In this document: positions 18,646 through 28,032 of the stretch, in pieces
Layout: every line of letters starts with the position of its first letter
Position numbering within the stretch: position 1 is the stretch's first letter
Source of the DNA: Roseibium litorale
GTDB lineage: Bacteria; Pseudomonadota; Alphaproteobacteria; Rhizobiales; Stappiaceae
Length of the DNA stretch: 64,000 bases
Reading direction: 5' to 3'
Assembly: GCF_014842915.1 (NCBI RefSeq)
Contig: NZ_JACYXI010000004.1
Location: forward strand, 186,001 to 250,000
Notes under the pieces: generated by a model
Seen by the model: the letters and a program-made list of their open reading frames with translations, nothing else
What the model was told of the DNA's origin: nothing
Database searches by the model: none
Program-made: the position numbers and the translations under genes

Positions 18646-19985
18646 GTGAAGCAACCCTCTGGCTCGCCATCGGGGCAATCCTCATTCTGCTGATCCTGTC
18701 CGGCTTTTTCTCCGGGTCGGAGACGTCGCTGACGGCAGCCTCGCGCGCCCGCATGCATCAGATGGAAAAGAACGGTGACCGCAGGGCTGCCCTCGTCTCC
18801 AGACTGATTGCAGCTCGTGAGCGGCTGATCGGGGCCCTGCTCCTCGGCAACAATCTGGTCAATATTCTTGCCTCGTCTCTGGCGACCAGCGTGTTCCTGC
18901 ATCTCTTCGGCGATGCTGGCGTTGCCATTGCGACGCTGGTCATGACCTTCCTGGTGCTGATTTTCGCGGAAGTGCTGCCCAAGACCTGGGCCATCTATGC
19001 GCCGGAGCGCTTTGCCCTGGCCGTTGCCCCGATCGTGCGGATTGTTGTTGCGGTCTTCGGTCCTGTCGTTGTGACCGTTGAGGCTATCGTACGCGTGCTC
19101 CTGCGGATGGTTGGGGTCAATGTGGATGATGATGCATCGGCTCTGTCCGCTCATGAAGAGCTGCGCGGCACTGTGGATCTGCAGCATAAGGAAGGCGGGC
19201 TGGTGAAGGCCGAGCGCGACCGTATCGGCGGTCTGCTGGACCTTGCCGAGCTGGAAGTGTCGGACGTTATGGTTCACCGGACCAACATGGTGGCGCTGAA
19301 CGCGGATGAGGATCTGCCGAAGCTGGTGGAGGCCGCGCTGGCCTCGCCCTATACCCGCCTGCCCCTGTGGCGCGGGGAAAGCGACAATTTCGTCGGTGTC
19401 CTGCACTCGAAGGATCTGCTGCGCGCGCTCTATGCCGCAGGTGGTGACAGCGAGAAGCTGGAGATCACCCAGATCATTTCCCAGCCCTGGTTCGTGCCGG
19501 ACACCACGAGCCTTCAGGATCAGCTCAATGCCTTCCTGAAGCACAAGGCGCATTTCGCGCTGGTGGTGGATGAGTACGGTGAAGTGATGGGTCTTGTCAC
19601 CCTTGAGGACATTCTGGAAGAGATCGTTGGCGAGATCGCCGATGAGCATGACGTCGAGCTGGAGGGCGTGCGTCCGCAGGCAGATGGGTCTGTGATTGTC
19701 GACGGGTCTGTGCCGATCCGCGACCTGAACCGGGCGACCGACTGGACCCTGCCGGACGATGAAGCCACGACGATTGCCGGTCTGGTGATCCACGAAGCAC
19801 GGATGATTCCTGAAGAACGCCAGATCTTCACGTTCCACGGCTTCCGTTTCACGGTCCTGCGGCGGGAAAAGAACCGGATCACCCGCCTAAGGATCATGCC
19901 GCTGAGCCAGCTCAAGATGCAGCAGGCTCCGGCTTTGGTACCGGCTGCGCAAGGAACCGCGGCAGCTGGAGCCGTGCGCAGCTAG
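18642..19985 (+). CDS. CorC/TlyC (HlyC/CorC) family CBS-domain membrane protein
   Basis: 447 residues. Residues 1-190 are a CNNM/DUF21 transmembrane domain with GFFSGSETSLTAASRAR, a family hallmark, and several membrane helices. Two CBS domains follow (VSDVMVHRTNMVALN and DEYGEVMGLVTLEDILEEIVGEI) and a CorC_HlyC transporter-associated C-terminal domain with GFRFTVLRREKNRITRLRI. Relatives are implicated in Mg2+/Co2+ efflux; the haemolysin name is historical. The ATG overlaps the aroB stop by four bases; its stop faces bolA across 20 bases. Confidence 0.9.
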   Translation: MSEATLWLAIGAILILLILSGFFSGSETSLTAASRARMHQMEKNGDRRAALVSRLIAARERLIGALLLGNNLVNILASSLATSVFLHLFGDAGVAIATLVMTFLVLIFAEVLPKTWAIYAPERFALAVAPIVRIVVAVFGPVVVTVEAIVRVLLRMVGVNVDDDASALSAHEELRGTVDLQHKEGGLVKAERDRIGGLLDLAELEVSDVMVHRTNMVALNADEDLPKLVEAALASPYTRLPLWRGESDNFVGVLHSKDLLRALYAAGGDSEKLEITQIISQPWFVPDTTSLQDQLNAFLKHKAHFALVVDEYGEVMGLVTLEDILEEIVGEIADEHDVELEGVRPQADGSVIVDGSVPIRDLNRATDWTLPDDEATTIAGLVIHEARMIPEERQIFTFHGFRFTVLRREKNRITRLRIMPLSQLKMQQAPALVPAAQGTAAAGAVRS

Positions 19986-20005
19986 CTTACTGCTTTTCAG
20001 CCGTT

Positions 20006-20308
20006 TTAAGCGGTGCCGGAAACCCTGGCCGCACGGGGATCCGGCTCTTCCGGAGAGCGGGCCTCGATGGCGAGCGCATGAACACCGCCGGCAATTTCCT
20101 CGGAGAGGAGATCGTTGATCGTGCGGTGGCGGTTCACGCGGGACATTCCGGTGAAAGTGCTGGAGACAACACGCACCCGGAAGTGGGTTTCGCCGCCTTC
20201 CCGCCAGCCGCCATGGCCTTTGTGGCGATCGGATTCATCGATGACATCCAGTTCGGCTGGCGAGAGCGCAGCGGTCAGCTTGGACAGGATCTGGTCTTTA
20301 ATGCTCAT
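20006..20308 (-). CDS. bolA: BolA family protein
   Basis: 100-residue BolA-type protein, a KH-like fold that pairs with monothiol glutaredoxins in Fe-S or iron signalling. Typical features are DESDRHKGHGG, the segment ETHFRVRVVSSTFTGMSRVNRHR and the C-terminal ALAIEARSPEE. The conserved N-terminus is MSIKDQILSKL at ATG 20308; the longer frame to 20431 has no family support. It is divergent from the J-domain gene across 179 bases. Confidence 0.93.
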   Translation of the reverse strand: MSIKDQILSKLTAALSPAELDVIDESDRHKGHGGWREGGETHFRVRVVSSTFTGMSRVNRHRTINDLLSEEIAGGVHALAIEARSPEEPDPRAARVSGTA

Positions 20309-20487
20309 GGATCTGTTTTGATCTCTTCCGCGGCCCATCGTCAAGCACGGGCTATCTGTTTTGGTTTGTGTCCAGCGGGAACGGCTGGGCTGGAAATTGT
20401 CGCAATCGGCGTCTAGAAAGCCCAATCCCACAGTTTGGTTCTGTTAGAAGCTTGTCCGGCTTCGTCCCTCTACCCATAATCGGCGTC

Positions 20488-21078
20488 ATGAAACTGGATT
20501 CCAAAATCTTTGACCGGATACGTGTGAAGCCCGACAAGGAGCGGGTGCAGGAGGATCTGTATCCGTCCTGCGAGCATCCGGGCTGTCAGCGTCCTGCGCC
20601 CCACAAGGCGCCGAAGGGCCGCGACCGTGAAGGTCAGTATTTTCACTTCTGCATTGATCACGTGCGGGAATACAACAAGTCCTACAATTATTTCGCCGGT
20701 ATGCCCGACGATGACGTTCACGCTTATCAGCGGGATTCCCTCACCGGGCACCGGCCCACGTGGAAAATGGGCGTCAACCGTCAGGCGGCGGACGGGCCGG
20801 ATGGCTTCGACCCGCGCGAGAACATGCGCGCCAATGCAAGCCGCCGTGCGGATGCGACTCAAAGATCGCGTCAACGCAAGCTTCTAGCCCTTGAAAAACG
20901 TTCCCTGGATGTGCTCAATCTAGGGGAAACGGCCCGAGGGGCTGAAATCAAGGCGCGCTACAAAGAACTAGTCAAACTGAACCACCCGGATGCCAATGGC
21001 GGTGACCGCTCTTGCGAGGATCGTCTGCGGGAAATCATTCAGGCCTATAATGTCCTGAAGAAAGCCGGTTTCTGTTAG
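20488..21078 (+). CDS. J-domain protein with an N-terminal Cys/His cluster
   Basis: 196 residues. The C-terminal 70 residues are a J domain with the diagnostic HPD in [13 protein letters not shown] and a preceding [11 protein letters not shown] helix, so it should stimulate an Hsp70. The N-terminal part carries CEHPGCQ and [12 protein letters not shown], a possible metal site, and a [12 protein letters not shown] motif. Genes of this layout are common directly upstream of cobS in Hyphomicrobiales; the client is unknown. cobS begins 160 bases downstream. The ATG at 20488 follows a weak RBS; the frame to 20368 overlaps the bolA leader. Confidence 0.88.
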   Translation: MKLDSKIFDRIRVKPDKERVQEDLYPSCEHPGCQRPAPHKAPKGRDREGQYFHFCIDHVREYNKSYNYFAGMPDDDVHAYQRDSLTGHRPTWKMGVNRQAADGPDGFDPRENMRANASRRADATQRSRQRKLLALEKRSLDVLNLGETARGAEIKARYKELVKLNHPDANGGDRSCEDRLREIIQAYNVLKKAGFC

Positions 21079-21238
21079 GGTTTCTGTGTCCTGCCGGACA
21101 AGATCCGCTAACATCCTTCAATCGACCGATCTGATCCCGCCGGGTGCCCGCCCGGGGATGGACCGGTCCGGTCCGCATTCCCCCTGCGGGCTCCTTCCCC
21201 AACATCCCGCGCGGCACTGCCGCGGCAGCGGAGGAAAA

Positions 21239-22225
21239 ATGACTGAGATGACGAACACGGCTGGAAGCATGCCGGATATCGAGATTTCCGTTGAAGAGGT
21301 TTTCGGCTTCAAGACTGATCTCAAGGTTCCCGCGTTTTCGACCGCTTCCGAGCATGTGCCTGAAGCCGATCCGGACTATCTGTTCGACCGTGCGACCACC
21401 CTCGCCATTCTTGCCGGTTTTGCGCATAACCGGCGCGTCATGGTCACCGGCTACCACGGGACCGGCAAGTCGACCCATATCGAGCAGGTCGCCTCGCGCC
21501 TCAACTGGCCCTGTATCCGCGTCAATCTCGACAGCCATATTTCCCGTATCGATCTGGTGGGCAAGGATGCCATCGTCCTGAAGGACGGCAAGCAGGTCAC
21601 CGAATTCCGGGATGGCATTCTGCCTTGGGCCTATCAGCACAATGTGGCGCTTGTGTTCGATGAATATGACGCAGGCCGTCCGGACGTGATGTTCGTGATC
21701 CAGCGTATCCTGGAATCCTCAGGCCGTCTGACCCTGCTCGACCAGTCGCGCGTGATCCGTCCTCACCCGGCGTTCCGCCTGTTCGCGACAGCCAACACGG
21801 TCGGTCTTGGTGATACCTCGGGCCTCTATCACGGCACACAGCAGATCAACCAGGCTCAGATGGACCGCTGGTCGATCGTCTCGACCCTGAATTACCTGCC
21901 GCATGACAATGAAGTGGACATCGTCCTGTCCAAGGCCAAGCACTTCCAGAAGGCGGAAGGCCGGACGATCGTCTCCAAGATGGTCCGCCTCGCCGACATG
22001 ACCCGCAAGGCCTTCATCAACGGCGACCTGTCCACGGTGATGAGCCCGCGTACCGTGATCACCTGGGCTGAAAACGCCCTGATCTTCGGCGATGTCGGGT
22101 TCTCGTTCCGCCTGACCTTCCTCAACAAGTGTGATGATATGGAGCAGGCGCTCGTTGCCGAGTTCTATCAGCGCTGCTTTGGTGAGGAATTGCCGGAGTC
22201 TTCGGCCAACATCGTGATGGCCTGA
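21239..22225 (+). CDS. cobS: Cobaltochelatase subunit CobS
   Basis: 328-residue AAA+ ATPase that, with CobT and CobN, inserts cobalt into hydrogenobyrinic acid a,c-diamide in the aerobic cobalamin pathway. Walker A reads GYHGTGKST, Walker [12 protein letters not shown], and the sensor region [22 protein letters not shown] directly before ATG 21239 fixes the start; the longer frame to 21086 is not used. It is followed by a GNAT gene (7-base gap) and cobT. CobN is not in the window. Confidence 0.96.
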   Translation: MTEMTNTAGSMPDIEISVEEVFGFKTDLKVPAFSTASEHVPEADPDYLFDRATTLAILAGFAHNRRVMVTGYHGTGKSTHIEQVASRLNWPCIRVNLDSHISRIDLVGKDAIVLKDGKQVTEFRDGILPWAYQHNVALVFDEYDAGRPDVMFVIQRILESSGRLTLLDQSRVIRPHPAFRLFATANTVGLGDTSGLYHGTQQINQAQMDRWSIVSTLNYLPHDNEVDIVLSKAKHFQKAEGRTIVSKMVRLADMTRKAFINGDLSTVMSPRTVITWAENALIFGDVGFSFRLTFLNKCDDMEQALVAEFYQRCFGEELPESSANIVMA

Positions 22226-22232
22226 TGCTCTG

Positions 22233-22646
22233 ATGGCTGAGGTCCGGGTAGACAGCCGGCACGAACTGGTCAAGGAGGCGGTCCGCTCTGGTCTGATCGC
22301 CTTCAACAACGGGTATCTGCCGGCAGACCGGGATGTCCGGCCAATCACCCTGTCGGTTTGCGACGGGGACCGTATTGCCGGCGGGCTATGCGCGAGCGCG
22401 TCCGTCAACTGGGTTTTCATCGACCTGCTCTGGGTCGACGACGCCTACCGCGGCCAGGGCTTCGGAACGGAGCTTCTGAGGCAGCTAGAGGAGCAGGCGC
22501 TGCGCCTGGGCCTGAAGCATGTCTACCTGGACACTTTCGGTTTTCAGGCAGCCGGTTTTTATGAAAAGCTCGGATATCGGGAGTTCGGGCGGCTCGATGA
22601 CTTCCTTGCGGGTTATGACCGAATCTGGATGAGAAAAGACCTATGA
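22233..22646 (+). CDS. GNAT family N-acetyltransferase
   Basis: 137-residue acetyltransferase. The acetyl-CoA motif appears as [22 protein letters not shown] (R-x-x-G-x-G-x), followed by [22 protein letters not shown], a typical GNAT C-terminus. Substrate unknown. It is squeezed between cobS (7 bases before) and cobT, whose ATG overlaps its stop (ATGA), so it is translationally coupled to the cobaltochelatase genes. Whether it acts on a protein of that complex or is just an operon passenger cannot be told. Confidence 0.9.
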   Translation: MAEVRVDSRHELVKEAVRSGLIAFNNGYLPADRDVRPITLSVCDGDRIAGGLCASASVNWVFIDLLWVDDAYRGQGFGTELLRQLEEQALRLGLKHVYLDTFGFQAAGFYEKLGYREFGRLDDFLAGYDRIWMRKDL

Positions 22647-24553
22647 CGCTTTCCAACAGCAGGCCAAACCAATCGGCCCAAGCCCGGTCTGAACCCTTCA
22701 AGCAGGCCGTTTCCGGCACGATCCGCGCCATGTCCGGCGAGGCGGATCTGGAAATCCTGTTCACGGGCGACCGGCCTGGCCTGTCTGGCAGCACCGTGCG
22801 CCTGCCCGATGCGTCCCGCAAGCTGACCGAGCGGGACGTTGCGATCACGCGCGGACTGGGCGACTCGATCGCTCTCAAGCTTGCCTGCCATGATGCCAAG
22901 ACCCATGCCCGCAAGCAGCCGTCCGCACCTGAGGCCCGCGCGATCTATGACGCGGTTGAACAGGCGCGGTGCGAAGCGCTGGGCGCGCTCCGGATGGATG
23001 GTGTTGCGGGAAACCTCACAGCGATGCTGGACGACCGGTACCGCAAGGCAAATGCGCCGGACATTACAAGCCGCGAAGACGCGCCGCTTCATGATGCCAT
23101 TGCACTCATGGTGCGCGAGCGCCTGACGGGCGCGCCACCGCCCGAAAGCGCTGCGAAGCTGGTCGACATGTGGCGCAGCTGGATCGAGGACAAGGCCGGT
23201 GAGGCTCTTGACCGGATGGTCCCGCGTGTTGAGAACCAGACGGATTTCGCAGCCCAGATCCACGACCTTCTGAAGGCGCTGGATATGGCGGACGAGATCG
23301 GTGATCGGGACGAGACCGAAGACCCGGAGCAGAGCCAGGACGACGGCAACAACGACGAAAGTGAAACCGGCGCCGAGGGCGAAGAAGATGCCGGTCAGGA
23401 GCAGTCCGAGCCTCAGGACATGGAAATGTCCGGCGAGGAGCAGGACGCGGGCGAGACCGAAGGCGCCGATTCAGACATGGAAGAGATGTCCGAGCAGGAC
23501 ATGACCGACCAGGCGGAGGACGCTGGCGAAAGCATGCGCGAGGACCATCCGTTCTCGAACCGCCCGCCCGTATCCGACTACAAGGCCTTCACGACCCAGT
23601 TCGATGAGACCGTCACAGCCGAGGATCTTTGCGATATTGCCGAGTTGGACCGTTTGCGCGGGTTCCTCGACAAGCAGCTGACCAATCTTCAGGGCGCGGT
23701 TGCCCGGCTTGCCAACCGGCTGCAGCGCAAGCTGATGGCCAAGCAGAACCGCTCCTGGGATTTCGATCTTGAGGAAGGCCTGCTGGACACGGCGCGGCTG
23801 ACCCGTGCCGTTACCGATCCGATGTCACCGCTGGCTTTCAAGCAGGAACGCGACACGAATTTCCGCGACACAGTAGTGACGCTGTTGATCGACAATTCCG
23901 GCTCCATGCGTGGCCGTCCGATCACAGTGGCAGCGACTTGTGCCGACATTCTGGCCCGGACGCTGGAGCGCTGCGGCGTGAAGGTGGAAATTCTCGGCTT
24001 CACCACCAAGGCCTGGAAGGGCGGCCAGTCCCGTGAGGCCTGGCTCGCCGCCAACAAGCCTGCGTCGCCGGGCCGCCTGAACGACCTGCGCCACATCATC
24101 TACAAATCCGCCGATGCGCCCTGGCGCCGTGCCCGCCGCAACCTCGGTTTGATGATGCGTGAAGGGCTGCTCAAGGAGAATATCGACGGCGAGGCGCTGA
24201 CCTGGGCTCACGAGCGTCTTCTGGGCCGTCCGGAGCAGCGCCGGATCCTGATGATGATCTCGGATGGTGCTCCGGTTGATGACTGCACGCTGTCGGTCAA
24301 TCCGGGGAACTATCTGGAGCGGCACCTGCGCCATGTGATCGAGGAGATCGAAAACCGGTCTCCGGTGGAATTGATCGCTATCGGTATCGGTCACGACGTG
24401 ACCCGCTACTACAAGCGCGCGGTGACCATCGTCGATGCAGAAGAACTGGCCGGTGCCATGACCGATCAGCTTGCGGATCTGTTCGACGACGAGGTTGCGC
24501 CGGCGAAAGGCCGGGGCCGGAAGCGCCGCCGCGCCGGTGGGGGAGGCCGATGA
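22643..24553 (+). CDS. cobT: Cobaltochelatase subunit CobT
   Basis: 636-residue partner of CobS. The N-terminal half holds the CobT domain, residues about 215-290 are an extremely acidic, low-complexity linker (Asp/Glu/Gln/Met-rich), and the C-terminal part is a von Willebrand A domain with the MIDAS motif DNSGSM, followed by [13 protein letters not shown]. The order linker-MIDAS domain is as in Mg-chelatase D-type subunits. It overlaps the GNAT gene upstream and the phytase-like gene downstream by four bases each. Confidence 0.96.
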   Translation: MTLSNSRPNQSAQARSEPFKQAVSGTIRAMSGEADLEILFTGDRPGLSGSTVRLPDASRKLTERDVAITRGLGDSIALKLACHDAKTHARKQPSAPEARAIYDAVEQARCEALGALRMDGVAGNLTAMLDDRYRKANAPDITSREDAPLHDAIALMVRERLTGAPPPESAAKLVDMWRSWIEDKAGEALDRMVPRVENQTDFAAQIHDLLKALDMADEIGDRDETEDPEQSQDDGNNDESETGAEGEEDAGQEQSEPQDMEMSGEEQDAGETEGADSDMEEMSEQDMTDQAEDAGESMREDHPFSNRPPVSDYKAFTTQFDETVTAEDLCDIAELDRLRGFLDKQLTNLQGAVARLANRLQRKLMAKQNRSWDFDLEEGLLDTARLTRAVTDPMSPLAFKQERDTNFRDTVVTLLIDNSGSMRGRPITVAATCADILARTLERCGVKVEILGFTTKAWKGGQSREAWLAANKPASPGRLNDLRHIIYKSADAPWRRARRNLGLMMREGLLKENIDGEALTWAHERLLGRPEQRRILMMISDGAPVDDCTLSVNPGNYLERHLRHVIEEIENRSPVELIAIGIGHDVTRYYKRAVTIVDAEELAGAMTDQLADLFDDEVAPAKGRGRKRRRAGGGGR

Positions 24554-25584
24554 GACGAGCGGCCATGGGTTTGCGGCTCAAGGCTGCGGCCTTTTCGGTC
24601 CTGCTTTTCCCGCTCTCCCCGTTCTCCGGGGCTTCGGCACAGGATATCCTGACGGCTGCCGCGCCGGTGACGGTGAAGACGGAGCCGGTCAAGTCGTTTC
24701 AGGTTGGCCGGGACAATGATCAGTTCGGAAAGCTGACCTACCTCGGCGGCATGGAGCTGATTTCCGCCGACCGGAACGTCGGCGGCTTGTCGAGCCTGAT
24801 CAGTCTCAAGGGCGGGTCAGAGTTCCTCGCTGTGACCGACAATGGCCTCTGGTTTGCCGCAACAGTCGAGCAGGACGCTGACGGGCGTCCGTTGGGTCTC
24901 AGCAACACGCGCTACACGCCGCTGATCCAGGCATCCGGCAAACCCTTCAACGGTCATTACGGCAGCGATACGGAAGCGATGACCCTGGATGGCGCGTCCC
25001 TTCTCGTGTCTGCCGAGGGTGTCAACCGGATCTACCGCTTTCCCTGGCCCCTGACGACCGGCAAGGAACCGGTGACCGGCGAGATCAAGGTTTCCCCTGC
25101 AATTTCGGAGCTTCGCAGTTCCAAGGGCATGGAAACGATGGCCATGGCCCCTGCGGGCACGCCGCTTGCCGGTACGCTGGTGGTTGTGGGCGAGCGGGGC
25201 CCGGGCGATGCGGATGACCTGCCGGGATTTCTGCTGCGCGATGGCAAGTGGGAGCGGTTCACCGTCGCCCGCTCAGACCGTTTTGATGCGACCGACGGAG
25301 CGTTTCTGCCGGACGGGGACTTTCTGCTGCTGGAGCGGCGCTTCAATCTCCGGGATCTGGTCGGAATGCGCATCCGGCGCTTTGCTGCCGCGGATCTGGT
25401 TCCCGGTGCCCGTGTCACGGGAGAAGTGCTGCTGGAGGCGGACTACGGCTATCAGATCGACAACATGGAAGGTCTTGCCGTTCACGTGAATGAAAAGGGC
25501 CAGACGATCCTGACCCTTCTCTCCGATAACAACCGGTCTCTGTTGCAGCGTACGCTGCTTCTGCGCTTCCGTCTGGACGGCTAA
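24550..25584 (+). CDS. Exported esterase-like protein of the phytase-like family
   Basis: 344 residues with a signal peptide (basic start [11 protein letters not shown], hydrophobic core [11 protein letters not shown], cleavage near GASAQD). The mature part matches the 'esterase-like activity of phytase' beta-propeller family: [43 protein letters not shown] and the C-terminal MEGLAVHVN segment. Probably periplasmic; the substrate is unknown and activity should not be assumed to be phytase. It is coupled to cobT through an ATGA overlap, which is curious for a periplasmic protein, and ends seven bases from the convergent LysE gene. Confidence 0.85.
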   Translation: MRRAAMGLRLKAAAFSVLLFPLSPFSGASAQDILTAAAPVTVKTEPVKSFQVGRDNDQFGKLTYLGGMELISADRNVGGLSSLISLKGGSEFLAVTDNGLWFAATVEQDADGRPLGLSNTRYTPLIQASGKPFNGHYGSDTEAMTLDGASLLVSAEGVNRIYRFPWPLTTGKEPVTGEIKVSPAISELRSSKGMETMAMAPAGTPLAGTLVVVGERGPGDADDLPGFLLRDGKWERFTVARSDRFDATDGAFLPDGDFLLLERRFNLRDLVGMRIRRFAAADLVPGARVTGEVLLEADYGYQIDNMEGLAVHVNEKGQTILTLLSDNNRSLLQRTLLLRFRLDG

Positions 25585-25590
25585 GCGGTC

Positions 25591-26223
25591 TCAGCTCCGG
25601 CTTGCCGTTGCCACGCGCAGGGCCAGTCCGGCAAACACCGATGCCAGCAGATATTGCGGCAGCTTCTTGAGGCGGTTCAGCCCGCCCAGACGGTTGCGGA
25701 TCTCGTGGCTCAGCAGGACTACCGTCCCGTTCACCAGCAGTCCGGTGGCGTTCAGGATTGCTGCCAGGATCAGTGTCTGCAAGGCAATCGAGCCTGCCTC
25801 CGGTTTCAGGAACTGCGGGAAAAGGGCCAGCATGAACAGCGCCATCTTCGGGTTTAGAAGGTTCGTCAGAAGCCCTTCCATGAAAATCCGGCGATAGGAC
25901 ATTCGCTTCAAGTTGCCGGCAGGTGCAAAAACACCTGCTTCGGAGCGCAGCGTTTTCCAGGCAAGATAAAGAAGATAGGCACAGCCCGCCCAGCGGACGG
26001 CCTCATAGGCGGCCGGCACCAGCAGAAATAGCTGGGACAAGCCCAGAGACGCTGCGAAGGCATGGCAGAAGCTGCCCGCAGCAATCCCGGCATAGGTCAG
26101 AAAGCCCGATGCGCGCCCCTGGCTGACACTTCTGGAGGCAATCAGAAGCATGTCGGGCCCGGGCGTGGCAGTCAGAACCAGGCAGGCTGTGGTGAAGACG
26201 AGAAGTGTGGAGAGATCCGGCAT
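25591..26223 (-). CDS. LysE/RhtB family amino-acid exporter
   Basis: 210-residue inner membrane protein with about six hydrophobic segments. The N-terminal LTATPGPDMLLIASRSVSQGR is a hallmark of the LysE/RhtB superfamily, and NLLNPKMALFMLALFPQF the second conserved block. It likely exports an amino acid or derivative such as homoserine or threonine; specificity cannot be predicted. It is transcribed alone; a double-hairpin repeat lies just upstream. Confidence 0.9.
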   Translation of the reverse strand: MPDLSTLLVFTTACLVLTATPGPDMLLIASRSVSQGRASGFLTYAGIAAGSFCHAFAASLGLSQLFLLVPAAYEAVRWAGCAYLLYLAWKTLRSEAGVFAPAGNLKRMSYRRIFMEGLLTNLLNPKMALFMLALFPQFLKPEAGSIALQTLILAAILNATGLLVNGTVVLLSHEIRNRLGGLNRLKKLPQYLLASVFAGLALRVATASRS

Positions 26224-26240
26224 GAGGTGTTCCCTTCAGA

Positions 26241-26285
26241 GCATGTCTCCCAAAAGTGGACACCGGTTTTGGGAGAAAGACATGC
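26241..26285. repeat. Palindromic repeat, first hairpin
   Basis: Outer arms GCATGTC and GACATGC and inner arms TCTCCCAAAA and TTTTGGGAGA form a long hairpin with a ten-base loop. The design resembles short palindromic interspersed repeats common in Hyphomicrobiales (GCATGTCnnnCAAAAGTG-type). It lies in the gap between the LysE gene and holA, directly before a second hairpin. Confidence 0.65.
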
Positions 26286-26299
26286 GTCAAAGCAAAAGC

Positions 26300-26341
26300 G
26301 AGAGCGTGTTGTGTGAATGCAAATGAACACAACACGCTCTC
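26300..26341. repeat. Palindromic repeat, second hairpin
   Basis: Perfect 15-base arms GAGAGCGTGTTGTGT and ACACAACACGCTCTC with a 12-base loop. There is no T tract, so a repeat or processing element is more likely than a terminator, though it could act as the 3' end of the leuS-lptE-holA message. It is separated from the first hairpin by 14 bases and the two probably make one composite element. Confidence 0.65.
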
Positions 26342-26407
26342 GTGAAGCCGGATTCGTCAAATAGCAGGTTATGGCTTGGCCGGAAAGTATTGACCGGCCG
26401 GCATTCG

Positions 26408-27451
26408 TCAGCGCCTGGAGTTTCCCCGGGCTCTGGCGACGCGGGCAAGCGTGAGGAGGGTTTCGGACAGTACGGCAGGGCCGATCCGGTCGTTGAGGCG
26501 CGCGGTTTTCATCGCCTCCGCCAGCCGTTCCATGGCTTTTTCCAGATCCGGCACGTTCCAGATCAGAATCTGCCGCGTGATGGCTGCCTTGCGCTTGAAG
26601 AACACCGGCGGGCGCTGGGTGTCCACCACCTGCTGAGGCTGCTTTCCCTGATCGATGTCAGCGCGCATGCGATGCAGCCATTGGAAGTGCTTGAGCGCCT
26701 GTCCGGCGATCACCGAGGAATTGGATCCCTGGGCATCCAGGCGCTCCAGACCGTGGTCCAGGGTTGTCAGATCTCCCATGGCGGACGCATCGATGAGTTC
26801 GGACATTTCAAACGCTGAGGCATCGCCGATGATGGCTTCCACGTCGTCGCTGTCGATCCTGCCCTTGTTGAGCGCATAGAGGCAGAGCTTGCGCAGTTCC
26901 CCGCGGCTGGCCATCCGGTCCGCGCCGAGTAGACTGTGCAGGGCAGCCTTGGCTTCCTTGGTGATGGTCAGGCCCGCTTCCCGGGTTTCCTGCTCGATCA
27001 GCTGGTCGATGTCGCGTTCGGTGTCCGCATAACAGGGGATCGCATAAGCCTTGCGGCTGTCCTCGAACTGCTTGCGCAGGCCGGTACCCTTCTTCAGGTC
27101 ACCTGCCTCGATCACCACAAGGGCGGGACAGTCATCCAGCTTCAGCAAAGCGGCTGCCGCAGGCGCCATGTTCTTGCCGCCCGCATCCTTGATCCAGATG
27201 ATCCGCCGGCCGCCAAAGAGCGGGATCGTCAGAACCTCGTCAACCAGCCGGCTTGGGTCCGAAACGATTTCGCCCGCGTCGATCTTTGCGAGGTTGAACG
27301 GATCGTCGTCGCCCTCGGAAGCCTTGGCAACCAGCAGACCGGCACGTTCCGACACCAGACCCGTGTCTGGGCCGTAGATCAGAATAGCCGCTCCGCCTTC
27401 AGGCGGCTTGGCAATGAACCGGTCAATGTCCCCAGCCTTGAGTGCGGTCAT
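26408..27451 (-). CDS. holA: DNA polymerase III subunit delta
   Basis: 347-residue clamp-loader subunit that opens the beta clamp. The family pattern is present: ALKAGDIDRFIAKPPEGGAAILIYGPD at the start, then VDEVLTIPLFGGRRIIWI, the VVIEAGDLKKGTGLRKQFE block and the helical collar domain with ALKHFQWLHRMRADI. It lies 11 bases after lptE and is the last gene of leuS-lptE-holA, the usual alphaproteobacterial order. Confidence 0.94.
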   Translation of the reverse strand: MTALKAGDIDRFIAKPPEGGAAILIYGPDTGLVSERAGLLVAKASEGDDDPFNLAKIDAGEIVSDPSRLVDEVLTIPLFGGRRIIWIKDAGGKNMAPAAAALLKLDDCPALVVIEAGDLKKGTGLRKQFEDSRKAYAIPCYADTERDIDQLIEQETREAGLTITKEAKAALHSLLGADRMASRGELRKLCLYALNKGRIDSDDVEAIIGDASAFEMSELIDASAMGDLTTLDHGLERLDAQGSNSSVIAGQALKHFQWLHRMRADIDQGKQPQQVVDTQRPPVFFKRKAAITRQILIWNVPDLEKAMERLAEAMKTARLNDRIGPAVLSETLLTLARVARARGNSRR

Positions 27452-27462
27452 GCCCGCGTCCC

Positions 27463-28032
27463 TTACCTGTGGCTGGCGAAGAAGCCGGCGATCCGCATCT
27501 GGATGTCATCCGCGACCACCTTTGCGGCGCGGTCGGCCGCGTCGCGTTTGGCGCGGATGTTTGCGTAGCGCTGGCTGGAGAAGTCGTAAGAGGCGGTCGC
27601 GAAGGAGCGGCCGGTCATCACGGTCTTTCCATCCACCACATCCGACAGAACGAAGGTGGTGTTCATGGTCAGGGTGTAGGAGGTCGGAACGTCCGCAAGC
27701 TCGATCACGCCGACTTCGGCGGTGTTGATGCTCATCACCACTTTCAGACGGTACTTCTTCTCCGGATGGCCTGCACCGCGCTCGAAATTGAACAGCAACT
27801 CATTGTAGAGCGTGCGCGACGCATCATCCAGGTTCTGGGTCTGGCGGATCGGATCGATGTCGATGGCCGCAAGTTCGGCCTGAACCGTTGAGCTGACACT
27901 GCCCGGCCCCTCACTGAGAGAGCCATAGAGCGGGCGAACCTGGCAGGCCGAAAGGCTCGCCAGAAGCACGGTGGCGCAGGCAAGGGAGAAAAAACCCCGG
28001 AAACTGCGGTTCTTCACATCAAGCAACGACAT
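27463..28032 (-). CDS. lptE: LPS-assembly lipoprotein LptE
   Basis: 189-residue outer membrane lipoprotein that plugs LptD. The signal peptide ends in a lipobox LSAC (residues about 27-30), after which QVRPLYG is the classic LptE start. The remainder is a beta/alpha protein with [20 protein letters not shown] and the tail [22 protein letters not shown]. Its first 14 bases overlap the end of leuS, and holA follows after 11 bases. Confidence 0.92.
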   Translation of the reverse strand: MSLLDVKNRSFRGFFSLACATVLLASLSACQVRPLYGSLSEGPGSVSSTVQAELAAIDIDPIRQTQNLDDASRTLYNELLFNFERGAGHPEKKYRLKVVMSINTAEVGVIELADVPTSYTLTMNTTFVLSDVVDGKTVMTGRSFATASYDFSSQRYANIRAKRDAADRAAKVVADDIQMRIAGFFASHR

